This document shows positions 51,899-60,926 of a DNA stretch of 64,000 nucleotides, one piece after another. How positions within the stretch are numbered: position 1 is the stretch's first letter; every line of letters begins with the position of its first letter. The position numbers and the translations under genes were made by a program. The DNA is from Actimicrobium sp047621665. Lineage in GTDB: Bacteria > Pseudomonadota > Gammaproteobacteria > Burkholderiales > Burkholderiaceae_D. Location: assembly GCA_047621665.1 (NCBI GenBank), contig JBLHMB010000015.1, forward strand, positions 1 through 64,000, given 5' to 3'. The notes under the pieces were generated by a model. The model had not been told where the DNA came from, searched no databases, and saw only the letters and a program-made list of their open reading frames with translations.

Positions 51899-52046
51899 TG
51901 TTGTTGGTGGATGATTCTTTTTATGGTCCGGTTGGTAAATTATTTTTAGTGGCCGACCATTAATTAAAAGTCTTGTTAAGGAAACTTTTTTTTTAATAAG
52001 GCAATTTTTTTAATGGGTCTCGTTGACTGTGCTATGACTTCCAACT
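51899..52046. other. A+T-rich intergenic stretch
   Basis: This is the A+T-rich region between the lost signal-peptide start and the peptidase remnant. It contains a T9 run (51988-51996) and no gene that I can support. It is the likely promoter zone of the first PEP-CTERM gene. Confidence 0.5.
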
Positions 52047-52150
52047 GTGCTCACTGAATGGCGCGTCGGGCTATGACCAGCACTTCTATCTGAACGATTT
52101 TCGCCGCGCTACCAAGGTCATTTCGCGGACGCTGGCCGAGTCGACGGCTG
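52047..52150 (+). pseudogene. duplicated 3' remnant of the M20 peptidase gene
   Basis: The frame reads YDQHFYLNDFRRATKVISRTLAE, against ADEHLDLNDLRRATKVIARTLAE at the end of the intact peptidase (51270-51340). The DNA is also closely similar (CTGAACGATTT, ACCAAGGTCATT, CGCGGACGCTGGC). Only about the last 35 codons remain. The original stop region differs by a one-base shift. It sits before a terminator-like stem and a PEP-CTERM gene, in the same arrangement as the intact copy. Confidence 0.85.
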
Positions 52151-52173
52151 AGCATTTGCCGCGTAACGCAAAT

Positions 52174-52206
52174 AAAAAAGCCGCGCAAGACCGTGTCGAG
52201 CGGCTT
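52174..52206. terminator. decayed copy of the peptidase/PEP-CTERM terminator
   Basis: AAAAAAGCCGC ... GTGTCGAGCGGCTT is similar to 51377-51408, with an imperfect inner stem. Confidence 0.6.
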
Positions 52207-52231
52207 CGCGACTACAGCTTGTAGCCAGTTT

Positions 52232-52900
52232 TTAGACTGACTTGCGACGACGTGCCATGAAACCCAGCAGGCCCAGACCGGCGATCATCATGCCGTAGGT
52301 TTCCGGCTCGGGAACGGGCGAAACAGGAGGGGTTTCCTGACCCAAGGAAAGATAGGCACGGTAGTTGCTGATGCCGTGTGGCAGATTACTAAATGAAAAT
52401 GCGGTCGTTGTGGTGAAAGGAGAATCCCAATGGAACAGCAGTTCGCCCTGGCCGTAGTGAATGGCTAGGTAGTCAAAGCTAGGTGAAATGTTGAACGATC
52501 CTGACTTGTCCTCGTTCTTAGAATTCTGCTCCTCAAAATCCCCTTCGCTCGTCAGTGAAATGGCATTCGTCAATTCAAACTTTGTCTCAATCAATGTCTT
52601 GATTGTGGCAGGGCTTTGTGAGTTGCCCGGACCCGCAGTGTTAGGCGGATTGTCACCGTCGTACACCCACACCGTTTGTGCCGCCACCGGGCCGTATTGA
52701 ACGCTGTTTGTGCCAACGTCGAATCCCGCCATGGACGGATTTGCTGTTTTTATCCACATTGGTGATGTTGTTGTTGGTGGTAGTGGTGGTGGTGGTGCTG
52801 GCTTTTTATCCTCAACAAACTTCGCCTGCGCTGTCGACATCAGCATTGACGAAGTCACCATGATGGAAAAAATAAGCGTAATTTTTTTAAATTTGGTCAT
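52232..52900 (-). CDS. PEP-CTERM sorted exported protein
   Basis: A 222-residue protein starting MTKFKKITLIFSIMVTSSMLMSTAQAKF, a signal peptide cut near AQA-K, with AAGGA seven bases before ATG 52900. A poly-Pro/Thr linker (PAPPPPLPPTTTSP) follows, then a beta-rich domain with LLFHWDSPFTTTTAFSFSNLPHG, similar to PEP-CTERM lectin-like or choice-of-anchor proteins. The C-terminus PVPEPETYGMMIAGLGLLGFMARRRKSV is a complete PEP-CTERM signal. The protein is probably secreted to the cell surface or exopolysaccharide matrix by the exosortase pathway; no exosortase gene is in the window. The frame runs upstream to 52951 but that is leader. Confidence 0.87.
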   Translation of the reverse strand: MTKFKKITLIFSIMVTSSMLMSTAQAKFVEDKKPAPPPPLPPTTTSPMWIKTANPSMAGFDVGTNSVQYGPVAAQTVWVYDGDNPPNTAGPGNSQSPATIKTLIETKFELTNAISLTSEGDFEEQNSKNEDKSGSFNISPSFDYLAIHYGQGELLFHWDSPFTTTTAFSFSNLPHGISNYRAYLSLGQETPPVSPVPEPETYGMMIAGLGLLGFMARRRKSV

Positions 52901-53170
52901 GACGTTTTCCTTGATGACGACATCGCAGTCGGGTGGTGTAGTTGTTTTCAAGTTAATATCTTTAAGCGACGAACTATCTCCTATAGATGTCTTTTTGTAA
53001 ATACATTATTTAAAATATGACATTTTTTTCATTTAATTGAATATTGGTGAGTATTTGCTCTGTCTGTTATTCGGGGGCGACACCAATGCGCCGCATCGTC
53101 GCCTTGCATTGTCTGCGCTACCCTCCGTCCGTTATAGTGCGGCCTCACTCTTTTCCCTCGTTCAACGCTG

Positions 53171-54595
53171 ATGTTCTTCCAACCCGACCGCCTGCATTTT
53201 TTTCGTCCGCTGGCCAGCAAGCATCGCGGCATTCTGGTCGATTGCGTGCATGCGCTGTACGAACGGCTGCATGGTCCCAGCGCCGACTACGCCCAGAATC
53301 TGACGCGCGAATCGCTGAGAGACCTGTTGTTGCCAGTCGTGCAGCAAGCCCGGCTGGCGCTGGTGCCCGATGACGACGCGCCGCCCGACCTCGACTTCAG
53401 TCAGAGCACCGACAGCGATGACGCACAAAGTACCGCCGCCGTCATTCGTGCGCTGGAGCGCGACGGCTGGCTGGAAAAATTTGGCGACCGGGCCGGTCTG
53501 GTGTCGGCCTATCGCTTCACCCGCGCCGGCAAACTGTTCGCCGAGGCATTCTGGACGCTGGACAGGCGCAGCGCCCGCACGCGTCAGCGCAATGTGCGCA
53601 GTTGCCGTAATGCGCTCGATGCCACGCTGCGTAACCTGGATGCGTATGATCTGGTTGATGCGTATGACTATGCCGAAAAAGTCATCAGCGACCTGTCCGA
53701 GAATGTCGATTATTTTCAGGAACTGGTGCGCCGGCTGATGCAGGAAGCGGCCGAGACACCGTGGGATGGCTTCATGGAATTCCTGCAGCGCTTCGAGACC
53801 GAATTCAAGAAACAGCTCACCGCCGACAGCGTCGAACGCCATCGGCAAGTGATCCGCGACCAGCTCCAGCGCTTGCAGCAACTGCCGCCCGAACAGCATC
53901 GCAAGCTCGAAGCGCAATTGAATGACATCGCACGCTGGGCCAGTCAGGAACGGGTCGGTACCTCGACGCTGGACTGGCTGCTCGAACGCATCGAAGAGAT
54001 CGTCGAAGCGGCCTGCACCACTAAACATCCCGAACTGATCAAGGCGATGAGCATCTACATGCAGCGTGCCGCCGCCATCGTGCAGCAGGCCGTGATGCTG
54101 CGTGGCGGTCAGCGCAAGCAGGCCTACAGCATCGCCATCACCCGGACTGCAGCGCTGGCACCGGCGGCGCAGCAGGCCTTTCTCGAACAGCTCGGACTGG
54201 TGATCGCGCCGGCTGCGCTGCGCCTGCTCGATCCGGCTGCGTTCAAGTTGCGCAGTGCCTCGCAGCGCCGGCGTGCGTTGACCGTGACTGCGCAACCGCG
54301 CATCAGTCACGCAGCGCGAATCGAGGCGGCGATGATCCGTGCCGAAGCCGATGCGTTTGCCTTGTCGAACGAAGACGTGGTCAGTCGCATCCGTGCCGAA
54401 CTGCAATTGCGCGACCGGCCGATCCGGCTCTCGACGCTGCCGGCCGGCACGGCCATCGAGATTCTCAACAACATGCAACTGGTCGAGGCGGTGCGCGCTG
54501 CGCGCGACCCGGCTCTGCGCGTGACTAAATTGCCGGCCAAATTATTGAACGCCTTTTATGCCGGCGATGACTACCAGATCGAGATCACCCAATGA
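53171..54595 (+). CDS. MksF/JetA-like kleisin subunit of an SMC-type complex
   Basis: A 474-residue helical protein, MFFQPDRLHFFRPLASKHRGILVDCVHALYERLHGP...VIRALERDGWLEKF. It has winged-helix-like ends and a central coiled-coil section (about 150-300, TWLLERIEEIVEAA-like helices), as in kleisin-type MksF/JetA (Wadjet JetA family). With the two following genes it would form a condensin-like DNA-loop extruder. It is divergent from the PEP-CTERM gene, and the 270-base gap is A+T-rich. The stop overlaps the next ATG (ATGA). Confidence 0.82.
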   Translation: MFFQPDRLHFFRPLASKHRGILVDCVHALYERLHGPSADYAQNLTRESLRDLLLPVVQQARLALVPDDDAPPDLDFSQSTDSDDAQSTAAVIRALERDGWLEKFGDRAGLVSAYRFTRAGKLFAEAFWTLDRRSARTRQRNVRSCRNALDATLRNLDAYDLVDAYDYAEKVISDLSENVDYFQELVRRLMQEAAETPWDGFMEFLQRFETEFKKQLTADSVERHRQVIRDQLQRLQQLPPEQHRKLEAQLNDIARWASQERVGTSTLDWLLERIEEIVEAACTTKHPELIKAMSIYMQRAAAIVQQAVMLRGGQRKQAYSIAITRTAALAPAAQQAFLEQLGLVIAPAALRLLDPAAFKLRSASQRRRALTVTAQPRISHAARIEAAMIRAEADAFALSNEDVVSRIRAELQLRDRPIRLSTLPAGTAIEILNNMQLVEAVRAARDPALRVTKLPAKLLNAFYAGDDYQIEITQ

Positions 54596-55287
54596 CGCAG
54601 ACCGTCACCCTGAACACCACCCTCAACAACACCCTTGCGCTGCATAACCTCGACGCCGAACGCTTCCGCGATATCGTCGGCCGGCTCTATGCCGCCGGCA
54701 TTATCGTGCGCGATGAAGACGGCGTCGAGCAACGCTTGTACGACGACATGCGGCGCATCGAAGCATTGCTGCACGATTATTTCGGACTGGCCGGATTCCG
54801 GCTGGTGCATGACATCAAGGGCGAATTTTTCCGGTTGTACGCGCCGGGTGCCGACGTGCCGGGCCTGCCTGCCGACGACCTCGAACCGGTGCTTGGCCTG
54901 CGCGCCCGGCTCGGTGCCGACTTTGTCGCGGCGGCGCTGGCACTGCGATTCCAGTATCAGCAAGGATTGGCCGAAGCCGGCCGCCGGCTCACCGATGACG
55001 GCGAAGTACTGGTCACGTTTGAGGAAGTCTCGGCCACGCTGCAGACCCAGTTGAAGCGCACGTTGCCGGGCAATACGGTTGAGCGCCTGCGCTTGCTGGC
55101 AGACTTGCGGCGGCACCGGTTGATCCGCATGGCACCGAGTTTTTCGATGGATGATGAAGACGCTTTGCTGGCGATCCGCCCGACCATTCTCGGCATCATC
55201 AGCGATGACATGCTGGCGGCAGCGCTGGAAGCCGACGGTGTCGATGACGCCGCAGCATCGACCGACTCACAACAGGACGCACCATGA
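54592..55287 (+). CDS. MksE/JetB-like subunit (DUF4194-type)
   Basis: A 231-residue winged-helix protein, FRDIVGRLYAAGIIVRDEDGVEQRLYDDMRRIEALLHDYFGLAGFRLVHDIKGEFFRLYAP, ...NTVERLRLLADLRRHRLIRMAP. It fits the KITE-type MksE/JetB subunits (DUF4194) that bind the kleisin. It is coupled by ATGA overlaps on both sides. The acidic C-terminal tail (ADGVDDAAASTDSQQD) is unusual but short. Confidence 0.82.
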   Translation: MTQTVTLNTTLNNTLALHNLDAERFRDIVGRLYAAGIIVRDEDGVEQRLYDDMRRIEALLHDYFGLAGFRLVHDIKGEFFRLYAPGADVPGLPADDLEPVLGLRARLGADFVAAALALRFQYQQGLAEAGRRLTDDGEVLVTFEEVSATLQTQLKRTLPGNTVERLRLLADLRRHRLIRMAPSFSMDDEDALLAIRPTILGIISDDMLAAALEADGVDDAAASTDSQQDAP

Positions 55288-58200
55288 AGCTCGACAAATT
55301 GATCCTCGTGAACTGGGGCGCACTGCGCACGCAGGAATACCCGATGGGCAACATGACCTTGCTGACCGGTCCGACCGGTTCCGGCAAATCGACCATGCTC
55401 GATGCGCTGCAAACCGTGATGACGGCGGTCTACACCAACATCTTCAATTACAACCCCGGTCAGGACGAAACCACGCAGGGCGCGCGCAATGGCAAGACCA
55501 AACGCACGCTGTGGTCCTACATTGTCGGTGCCGAGGACAACCTGTTCGCGCGACCGAACGGCGCGCATGGCTACATTGCGGCGGTATTCAAACCCAGCGA
55601 AGGCGAGGACGGCCGCGAGTTCACGGCGCTGATCGCGGCATCGGCCCGGCTCGATGGTGCCGGCGAGCGGCGGCAGGCCGTGGCCGAACGGCTGGTGCTG
55701 CTGATCATCGACGAGGCCGCCTTGCAACTGGGTGACCTGACCACGCTGGCTGCCGATGGCGCGATGAGCGTGATCGCGGTCGAGAAAATTGAACAGCACC
55801 TTGCCACCCGCTATCGCAATGTAATGAATTTTCGCGATAGCAAACGGGAATATCTGTGCCAGTTGTACGGCCGCTTTCGCGGCCAGAAAACCGTTCCGTT
55901 TGCCGAAGCCGAAAGCGCCGCCAAGGCCTGGAGCCAATCGATTGCGCATAAGCCGATTGGCAGCGTTGACGAACTGGTGCGGCATCAGATTCTCGAACTC
56001 GACGCGACCCAGTTGTCGCAGCGGATCGGCCAGATCAGCAAGCTGATGCGCCAGGTCAGCGAACTGCGTCACGAAGGCGAACGCCTGGCCGGCAACGTGC
56101 AGCGATTGGCCTTGCTGGGCAAGACTGCCAGCGCGACCAGTGCGGCGCATGAAGCGGCGGTGCAAGGACAATTGCTGGTCTCGACACTGGCCTTGCGCGA
56201 TGACCGGCAACAGATGACCAGCGCTGATCTGGCCGTGCAAGCGACGCTGGGTGCGATCGATATCGAGAACGCCAGCATCGACCAGCTCGAACAGGACCGG
56301 CTTGGCAAGCAGCGCAGTCTGACCCAATTGCAGGCGCAAATGATGGGCATCCCGGCCGCCGAACAGAAGCGCCGGTTGCAGCAGGATGTGCAGGCCAATG
56401 GCGCGCGCATCCACACCGCGCTGGGCGCATTGAAGCAGAACCTGCTGGCCGCGCAGCAGCTCGAACGCACCGCGCTGCTGGTCGCTGGCATGCAGATTCC
56501 ACTTGGTTATTTTGAACTGGTGAAGGCGGCGCGCCAGGTTGCCGTCGCGCTGTCGGTGGCCACTGGTCCGGACTGGACGCTGCAGCTACAGGCCATTGCC
56601 CAGCTGTCGGCCAGTGCTGAGATCGATGTCCTCAAGGCGCTGCTGCTGATGCAGGAACTGGCCGGCAGCGCGTTGCCGCTGCTCGGATTGCATACTGCGC
56701 TGGCCGGCACCGGCCAGAGCTTTGCGGCCGCGCTGCATGCGCAGATCGCGCAGTTGCGCGCCATCGAAACCGATGCGCTCAGGCGCGAAAAAGAATCGGC
56801 CTCGCGCAAGGCCAATCTGGCCGAAGGCGGTGCCGATTATCCGGCCGCGACGCGTCATGCGCTGAAAACCTTCCGTGAAGAACTCGGTGCAGCCCGAGCG
56901 CAAGTGCTGTGCGATCTGATCGAACCGCTGTCGCTGCAATGGCAACCGGCCATCGAAGGCTATCTGGGCGGTGCGCGATTTAATCTGGTGGTCGATCAGG
57001 AATGGGAAGCGCGCGCGATTGAATTCGTGCGTCACCGCAAGCTGCGCGCCAGCGTGATCCAGGGCAGCCTGTGCCTCAAACACATGCGACCGGATCGCAC
57101 GCCAGCCGATTCGATCATCCATGAATTGCGCGCCGGGCATCCGATTGCCGACGCCTATCTGCATGAGCAGTTCGGCCAAGTCGTCAAGGTCGCTGATGCG
57201 CAGGCCTTGCGTCAGGTGGCGCGCGGCCTGACGCAGGACGGCAAGGGCAGTGGCGGGCGCACGATGTTTGCCGCCGATGCCGAACAGCTGGTGTTCGGTC
57301 AGGAAGCCAAACGGCTGGCGCGCGAACGGGCGGGACAGGACCATGCCGAGGCCGAAGCCGCGCTCGATCAGGTGCGCGCCGAGCTGCGCGATTTTCAGGG
57401 CGCGCTGGCATTGATGGTGCCGCTGCAGCCGGTTTCGCTGGCGGCGCTGGCCGGGCTAGACAGCGCGGTGCGCAGCACCGATGCGTTACGTCAGGATCTG
57501 GCGCGCATCGACCTGAGCGAAGTGAGCAAACTGGAAGACGAGGTCGAGGTCCTGCAACAGGAATTGCGCCGTCTTGATGAGCGCAAGAGCCGTTGCGACA
57601 AACAGATCGGTGGTCTCGAGCGTACGTTGCAGGTACATCAGCTGACCATCAACAAGCTCGCGCTCGGCATGGAGCCCAAGCAGGAACGGGCCGATCAGGA
57701 TCGCGCTGCGCTGCGTGACTTGTGTGTCGCCAATGAGCGCCTGTCGCTGACAGCGCTGGCCGATGCGGTCGCGCTGGAAGCCGGGTCCGGAACGCTCATA
57801 CCAAACGAGGCGGCGGCGCGCGTGAAGCAACACGAGCTGCGGACCTGGCGCTTGCATGCCGACATGCGCGATGCGCTGGGTGACTACCATGCCCATGCGC
57901 GACCGGATGAACGCTTCGATGTGAGTGAACAGCCCGAGGAGCGCGAAGGTGATTTCGGCCGGCTGTACGCCCGCATCGTCGCGCTGTCAGCGCAGGTGCG
58001 CGACCAGCTGTTGCGCCAGCAGGAGATCGGATTGGTCCGTAATCTCGATCAGTTGCGTACCGCCGAGGCATCGTTCAACGATGTCTTCACCAAGCAGTTC
58101 TGCTACGAAATCCGCAATGCTGTCGATACCGGCGTGCGCACCCTCAAGACCCTCAACACCGAGCTCGACAAACTCAAGTTCGGCACCGACACATTTCGCA

Positions 58201-58892
58201 TCGACTGGTCGGAATGGGTGCCGGAATTCAAGGAGTACTACGATTTTTTCAGTGCCACCGCCGAGCTGTCCGAGCTGCAGGAGTCGCTCGGCCTGTTCGA
58301 TGAGACGCCACTCAGTGCTGCCAATTGCGCGGTACGTGACCGCTTGCTGGCCTTGTTGTTGTCGGATGAAGGCGAACGCGCGCTGAAAGAATTGCAACGC
58401 GTAGCCGACTACCGCAATTACCGTCGCTATGAAATTTTCAAGGAGTCCGGGTCCGGCTCGCAGGTCCGCTTGTCCGAATGGGGCACCGGTTCCGGTGGCC
58501 AGCTTGAAACGCCGGCCTACATCATTCACGCGGCGGTGGTGACCAACCGGCTGCGGCATTTCGACAAGGGCAGCAATTTGAAATTGCTGGTCAATGACGA
58601 ATCGTTCTCGAAAATGGACGAGGGCAGGGCGCGCGATGTCCTGAAATTCTTGCGCGACAATCTCGGCATGCAATTGATTTGCGCGCTGCCGACCAAGCAT
58701 GCCGGCGCGATCAAGCCGGAGTTTTCACGCGAGTGGAGTTTTAGCCGTACCGAAGCCGAGGATAACGGCGAGGTGGGATTTGTCTCCGAAGCGGATGAGC
58801 GCGAATTGCGCGCTGATGCGTTGCGCGGCTTGTGGGAGGAGCGCCGGGCGCAGGTGCGGGAGCAGGCGATGCTGGTGTTCGGACAAGGGTGA
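55284..58892 (+). CDS. MksB/JetC-like SMC ATPase
   Basis: A 1202-residue SMC-type protein. The N-terminal ATPase half has LDKLILVNWGALRTQEYPMGNMTLLTGPTGSGKSTMLDALQTVM (Walker A GPTGSGKST at 29-37). Long coiled coils (about 230-500 and 680-960) flank a hinge region near 520-660. The C-terminal half has SEWGTGSGGQLETPAYI (signature loop) and LLVNDESFSKMDEGRARDVL (Walker B near 1100). This is the SbcC/MukB-like organisation of MksB and Wadjet JetC. It probably extrudes DNA loops. No JetD/MksG gene follows; the next gene is a cytochrome. Confidence 0.88.
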   Translation: MKLDKLILVNWGALRTQEYPMGNMTLLTGPTGSGKSTMLDALQTVMTAVYTNIFNYNPGQDETTQGARNGKTKRTLWSYIVGAEDNLFARPNGAHGYIAAVFKPSEGEDGREFTALIAASARLDGAGERRQAVAERLVLLIIDEAALQLGDLTTLAADGAMSVIAVEKIEQHLATRYRNVMNFRDSKREYLCQLYGRFRGQKTVPFAEAESAAKAWSQSIAHKPIGSVDELVRHQILELDATQLSQRIGQISKLMRQVSELRHEGERLAGNVQRLALLGKTASATSAAHEAAVQGQLLVSTLALRDDRQQMTSADLAVQATLGAIDIENASIDQLEQDRLGKQRSLTQLQAQMMGIPAAEQKRRLQQDVQANGARIHTALGALKQNLLAAQQLERTALLVAGMQIPLGYFELVKAARQVAVALSVATGPDWTLQLQAIAQLSASAEIDVLKALLLMQELAGSALPLLGLHTALAGTGQSFAAALHAQIAQLRAIETDALRREKESASRKANLAEGGADYPAATRHALKTFREELGAARAQVLCDLIEPLSLQWQPAIEGYLGGARFNLVVDQEWEARAIEFVRHRKLRASVIQGSLCLKHMRPDRTPADSIIHELRAGHPIADAYLHEQFGQVVKVADAQALRQVARGLTQDGKGSGGRTMFAADAEQLVFGQEAKRLARERAGQDHAEAEAALDQVRAELRDFQGALALMVPLQPVSLAALAGLDSAVRSTDALRQDLARIDLSEVSKLEDEVEVLQQELRRLDERKSRCDKQIGGLERTLQVHQLTINKLALGMEPKQERADQDRAALRDLCVANERLSLTALADAVALEAGSGTLIPNEAAARVKQHELRTWRLHADMRDALGDYHAHARPDERFDVSEQPEEREGDFGRLYARIVALSAQVRDQLLRQQEIGLVRNLDQLRTAEASFNDVFTKQFCYEIRNAVDTGVRTLKTLNTELDKLKFGTDTFRIDWSEWVPEFKEYYDFFSATAELSELQESLGLFDETPLSAANCAVRDRLLALLLSDEGERALKELQRVADYRNYRRYEIFKESGSGSQVRLSEWGTGSGGQLETPAYIIHAAVVTNRLRHFDKGSNLKLLVNDESFSKMDEGRARDVLKFLRDNLGMQLICALPTKHAGAIKPEFSREWSFSRTEAEDNGEVGFVSEADERELRADALRGLWEERRAQVREQAMLVFGQG

Positions 58893-59089
58893 GCGGTCGT
58901 GCGGGTGGGTTTCGGTGATTGCCCGCTGCGCATTTGAGGCCGGTGGGCGGGCAAGAGGGTTTGTGTGTCCGCGCAAATGCCCCATTCAACGCGACAACAA
59001 ATCCCGGCCCGCTGAGCGCAATTAAAAGAACCCCCGTAGAATCCGGAAATTATCCAAGTTGCCATGATCACCCGAGGCCGCCTTCGCCC

Positions 59090-59632
59090 ATGAATTTTAC
59101 CCCTCGCTACACGCGCACCGCCATGTTGCTGCACTGGCTGATTGCCGTGCTGATCATTGCCGGTTTCATTCTCGGTCTGGTGATGACCGATATCCCCGGT
59201 TTCACGATGGCCAAGCTCAAGTACTACTCATGGCACAAGTGGATTGGCGTGACGGTTTTCATGCTGGCTATTGGGCGCTTGGCATGGCGCAGCACGCATA
59301 CGCCGCCGCCGTCCCAGGCGCTGATGCCGGCGTGGCAGGAAAAAGCTGCGCTGGTGGCGCACTGGTTGTTGTACTTCCTGATTTTTGCGGTGCCGCTGTC
59401 GGGCTATTTTTACAGTCTTGCGGCAGGTGTACCGGTTGTGTACTTCGGGGTGATTCCGCTGCCGGTGCTGATCGCTAAAAACGAAGCGCTCAGGGACGCG
59501 CTGCAACTGCTGCATGTAACCCTCAACTATACGATGGCCGGACTGGTCGGGATTCATAGTCTGGCCGCGCTGAAGCATCAATTTTTTGATCGTGACGGTA
59601 CGCTGGCGCGAATGCTGCCGTTTCTGAAATAA
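59090..59632 (+). CDS. cytochrome b561-type membrane protein
   Basis: A 180-residue protein with four helices: FTPRYTRTAMLLHWLIAVLIIAGFILGL (haem-ligand His in LLHWL), SWHKWIGVTVFML, AHWLLYFLIFAVPLSGY and LLHVTLNYTMAGLVGIHSLAALKHQF. The paired histidines bind two b-haems. It is probably a quinol or electron-transfer partner of the YceI proteins encoded next, a common three-gene group in Burkholderiales. The frame extends to 58919, but ATG 59090 gives the family N-terminus. Confidence 0.88.
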   Translation: MNFTPRYTRTAMLLHWLIAVLIIAGFILGLVMTDIPGFTMAKLKYYSWHKWIGVTVFMLAIGRLAWRSTHTPPPSQALMPAWQEKAALVAHWLLYFLIFAVPLSGYFYSLAAGVPVVYFGVIPLPVLIAKNEALRDALQLLHVTLNYTMAGLVGIHSLAALKHQFFDRDGTLARMLPFLK

Positions 59633-59671
59633 CGTCGATCCCTCCCTCCTTTCCCTCTAACAGGAATCTCC

Positions 59672-60226
59672 ATGCGTGCAATTGAATTGTCCACAATCGG
59701 TCTGGCGCTTGCGCTATTTTCAGCTTCGGCCATGGCACAGGTCGATCTCGCCAAAAGCACGGTATCAGCCACTGCCAAACAGATCGGCGTACCGATCGAA
59801 GGCAAGTTCAACAAAGTCAGTGCGACCATTAAATTCAATGCGGCCCAACTGGCGCAATCGAGCGCGAAAGTCGAGATCGATGTCGGCAGTTATGACATGG
59901 GATCGGCCGAGTACAACAAGGAAGTGACCGGCAAGGACTGGTTCAATGCCAGCCAGTTCCCGAAAGCGACCTTCGTATCCGGCGCCATCACGGCGGCCGG
60001 AACGGGCAAGTACAATGTGGCCGGCAAACTTACGCTCAAAGGCAAGACCATTGATGTCACCATCCCGTTCAATGTCAAGCCGGACGGTGCAACGCAAGTG
60101 TTCGACGGCGTGTTGCCGATCAAGCGCACGGTATTTAATATCGGTGACGGCGAATGGAAAGACACTTCGGTGGTCGCTGATGAAGTCGTGATCAAGTTCC
60201 ATCTTGTCGTTGCCAATTCCAAGTAA
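59672..60226 (+). CDS. YceI-family periplasmic lipid-binding protein
   Basis: A 184-residue exported protein. The signal peptide MRAIELSTIGLALALFSASAMA-Q is followed by a YceI lipocalin-like barrel (STVSATAKQIGVPIEGKFNKVSATIKFN, DWFNASQFPKATFVS, GKLTLKGKTIDVTIPF). YceI proteins bind polyprenoid or quinone-like chains. This copy is less canonical than the next one (FNKVSA in place of WxFxH), suggesting different ligands. A CTAACAGGAATCTCC site precedes the ATG. Confidence 0.88.
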   Translation: MRAIELSTIGLALALFSASAMAQVDLAKSTVSATAKQIGVPIEGKFNKVSATIKFNAAQLAQSSAKVEIDVGSYDMGSAEYNKEVTGKDWFNASQFPKATFVSGAITAAGTGKYNVAGKLTLKGKTIDVTIPFNVKPDGATQVFDGVLPIKRTVFNIGDGEWKDTSVVADEVVIKFHLVVANSK

Positions 60227-60252
60227 TTTTTGAGTCTCTGAAAGGACCTTCA

Positions 60253-60828
60253 ATGAAATCAGTTATTTTCGCTGCCATCGCTACGCTGGTTGCCGCTTCC
60301 GCAGTGGCCGCACCGGCTACCTACAACCTCGATCCATCGCACACCTATCCGAGTTTTGAAGCAGACCATTTCGGTGGCCTGTCTAAATGGCGTGGCAAGA
60401 TTTTGAAATCGAGCGGCAAGGTGGTGCTTGACCGCGAAGCCAAGACCGGTTCGGTCGACGTCATAATGGACATGGACACGATCGATTTCGGCATGAAAAA
60501 AATGAACCAGCACGCTACCTCGGCCGAAATGTTCAATGCTGAAAAATTCCCGACCGCGATTTATGCCGGTAAGTTCACCAGGTTTGACGGCGAGAAGCCG
60601 ACTGAAGTCGACGGTACGCTGACGCTGCATGGCGTGACCAAGCCGGTCAAGCTGGTGATCTCGGAATTCAAATGCATCATGCATCCGATGCTCAAGCGCG
60701 AAGTCTGCGGTGCCGATGCGTCGGGCACGTTCAATCGTGATGACTTCGGCGTCGACTACGGCAAGGCAATGGGCTTCAAGCAGGAAGTCAAGCTGTCGAT
60801 TCAGGTCGAAGGCGTGAAGTCGGAATAA
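60253..60828 (+). CDS. YceI-family periplasmic protein, second copy
   Basis: A 191-residue protein with signal MKSVIFAAIATLVAASAVAA-P and a canonical YceI barrel: YNLDPSHTYPSFEADHFGGLSKWRGK, DTIDFGMKKMNQHATSAEMFNAEKFPTAIY, GTLTLHGVTKPVKLVISEFKC. It probably carries isoprenoid quinone in the periplasm, co-transcribed with the b561 gene. The gap to the preceding yceI is 26 bases with AAGGACC as ribosome site. Confidence 0.92.
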   Translation: MKSVIFAAIATLVAASAVAAPATYNLDPSHTYPSFEADHFGGLSKWRGKILKSSGKVVLDREAKTGSVDVIMDMDTIDFGMKKMNQHATSAEMFNAEKFPTAIYAGKFTRFDGEKPTEVDGTLTLHGVTKPVKLVISEFKCIMHPMLKREVCGADASGTFNRDDFGVDYGKAMGFKQEVKLSIQVEGVKSE

Positions 60829-60885
60829 TTGGTACTGAGCACTAAGCAGTCAGTAACCGGTCATTGAGTTGACCGCCGCAATAGC

Positions 60886-60914
60886 GACGCAGTCCGGCCG
60901 TTCCGGCCTGCGTC
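60886..60914. repeat. hairpin just before the ygjP-like gene
   Basis: GACGCAG / CTGCGTC with inner CCGG / CCGG pairs forms an 11-pair stem. It ends immediately before the AGGGA ribosome site at 60917-60921. It might terminate the yceI transcript or act on translation of the next gene. Confidence 0.5.
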
Positions 60915-60926
60915 AGCAGGGAATCC

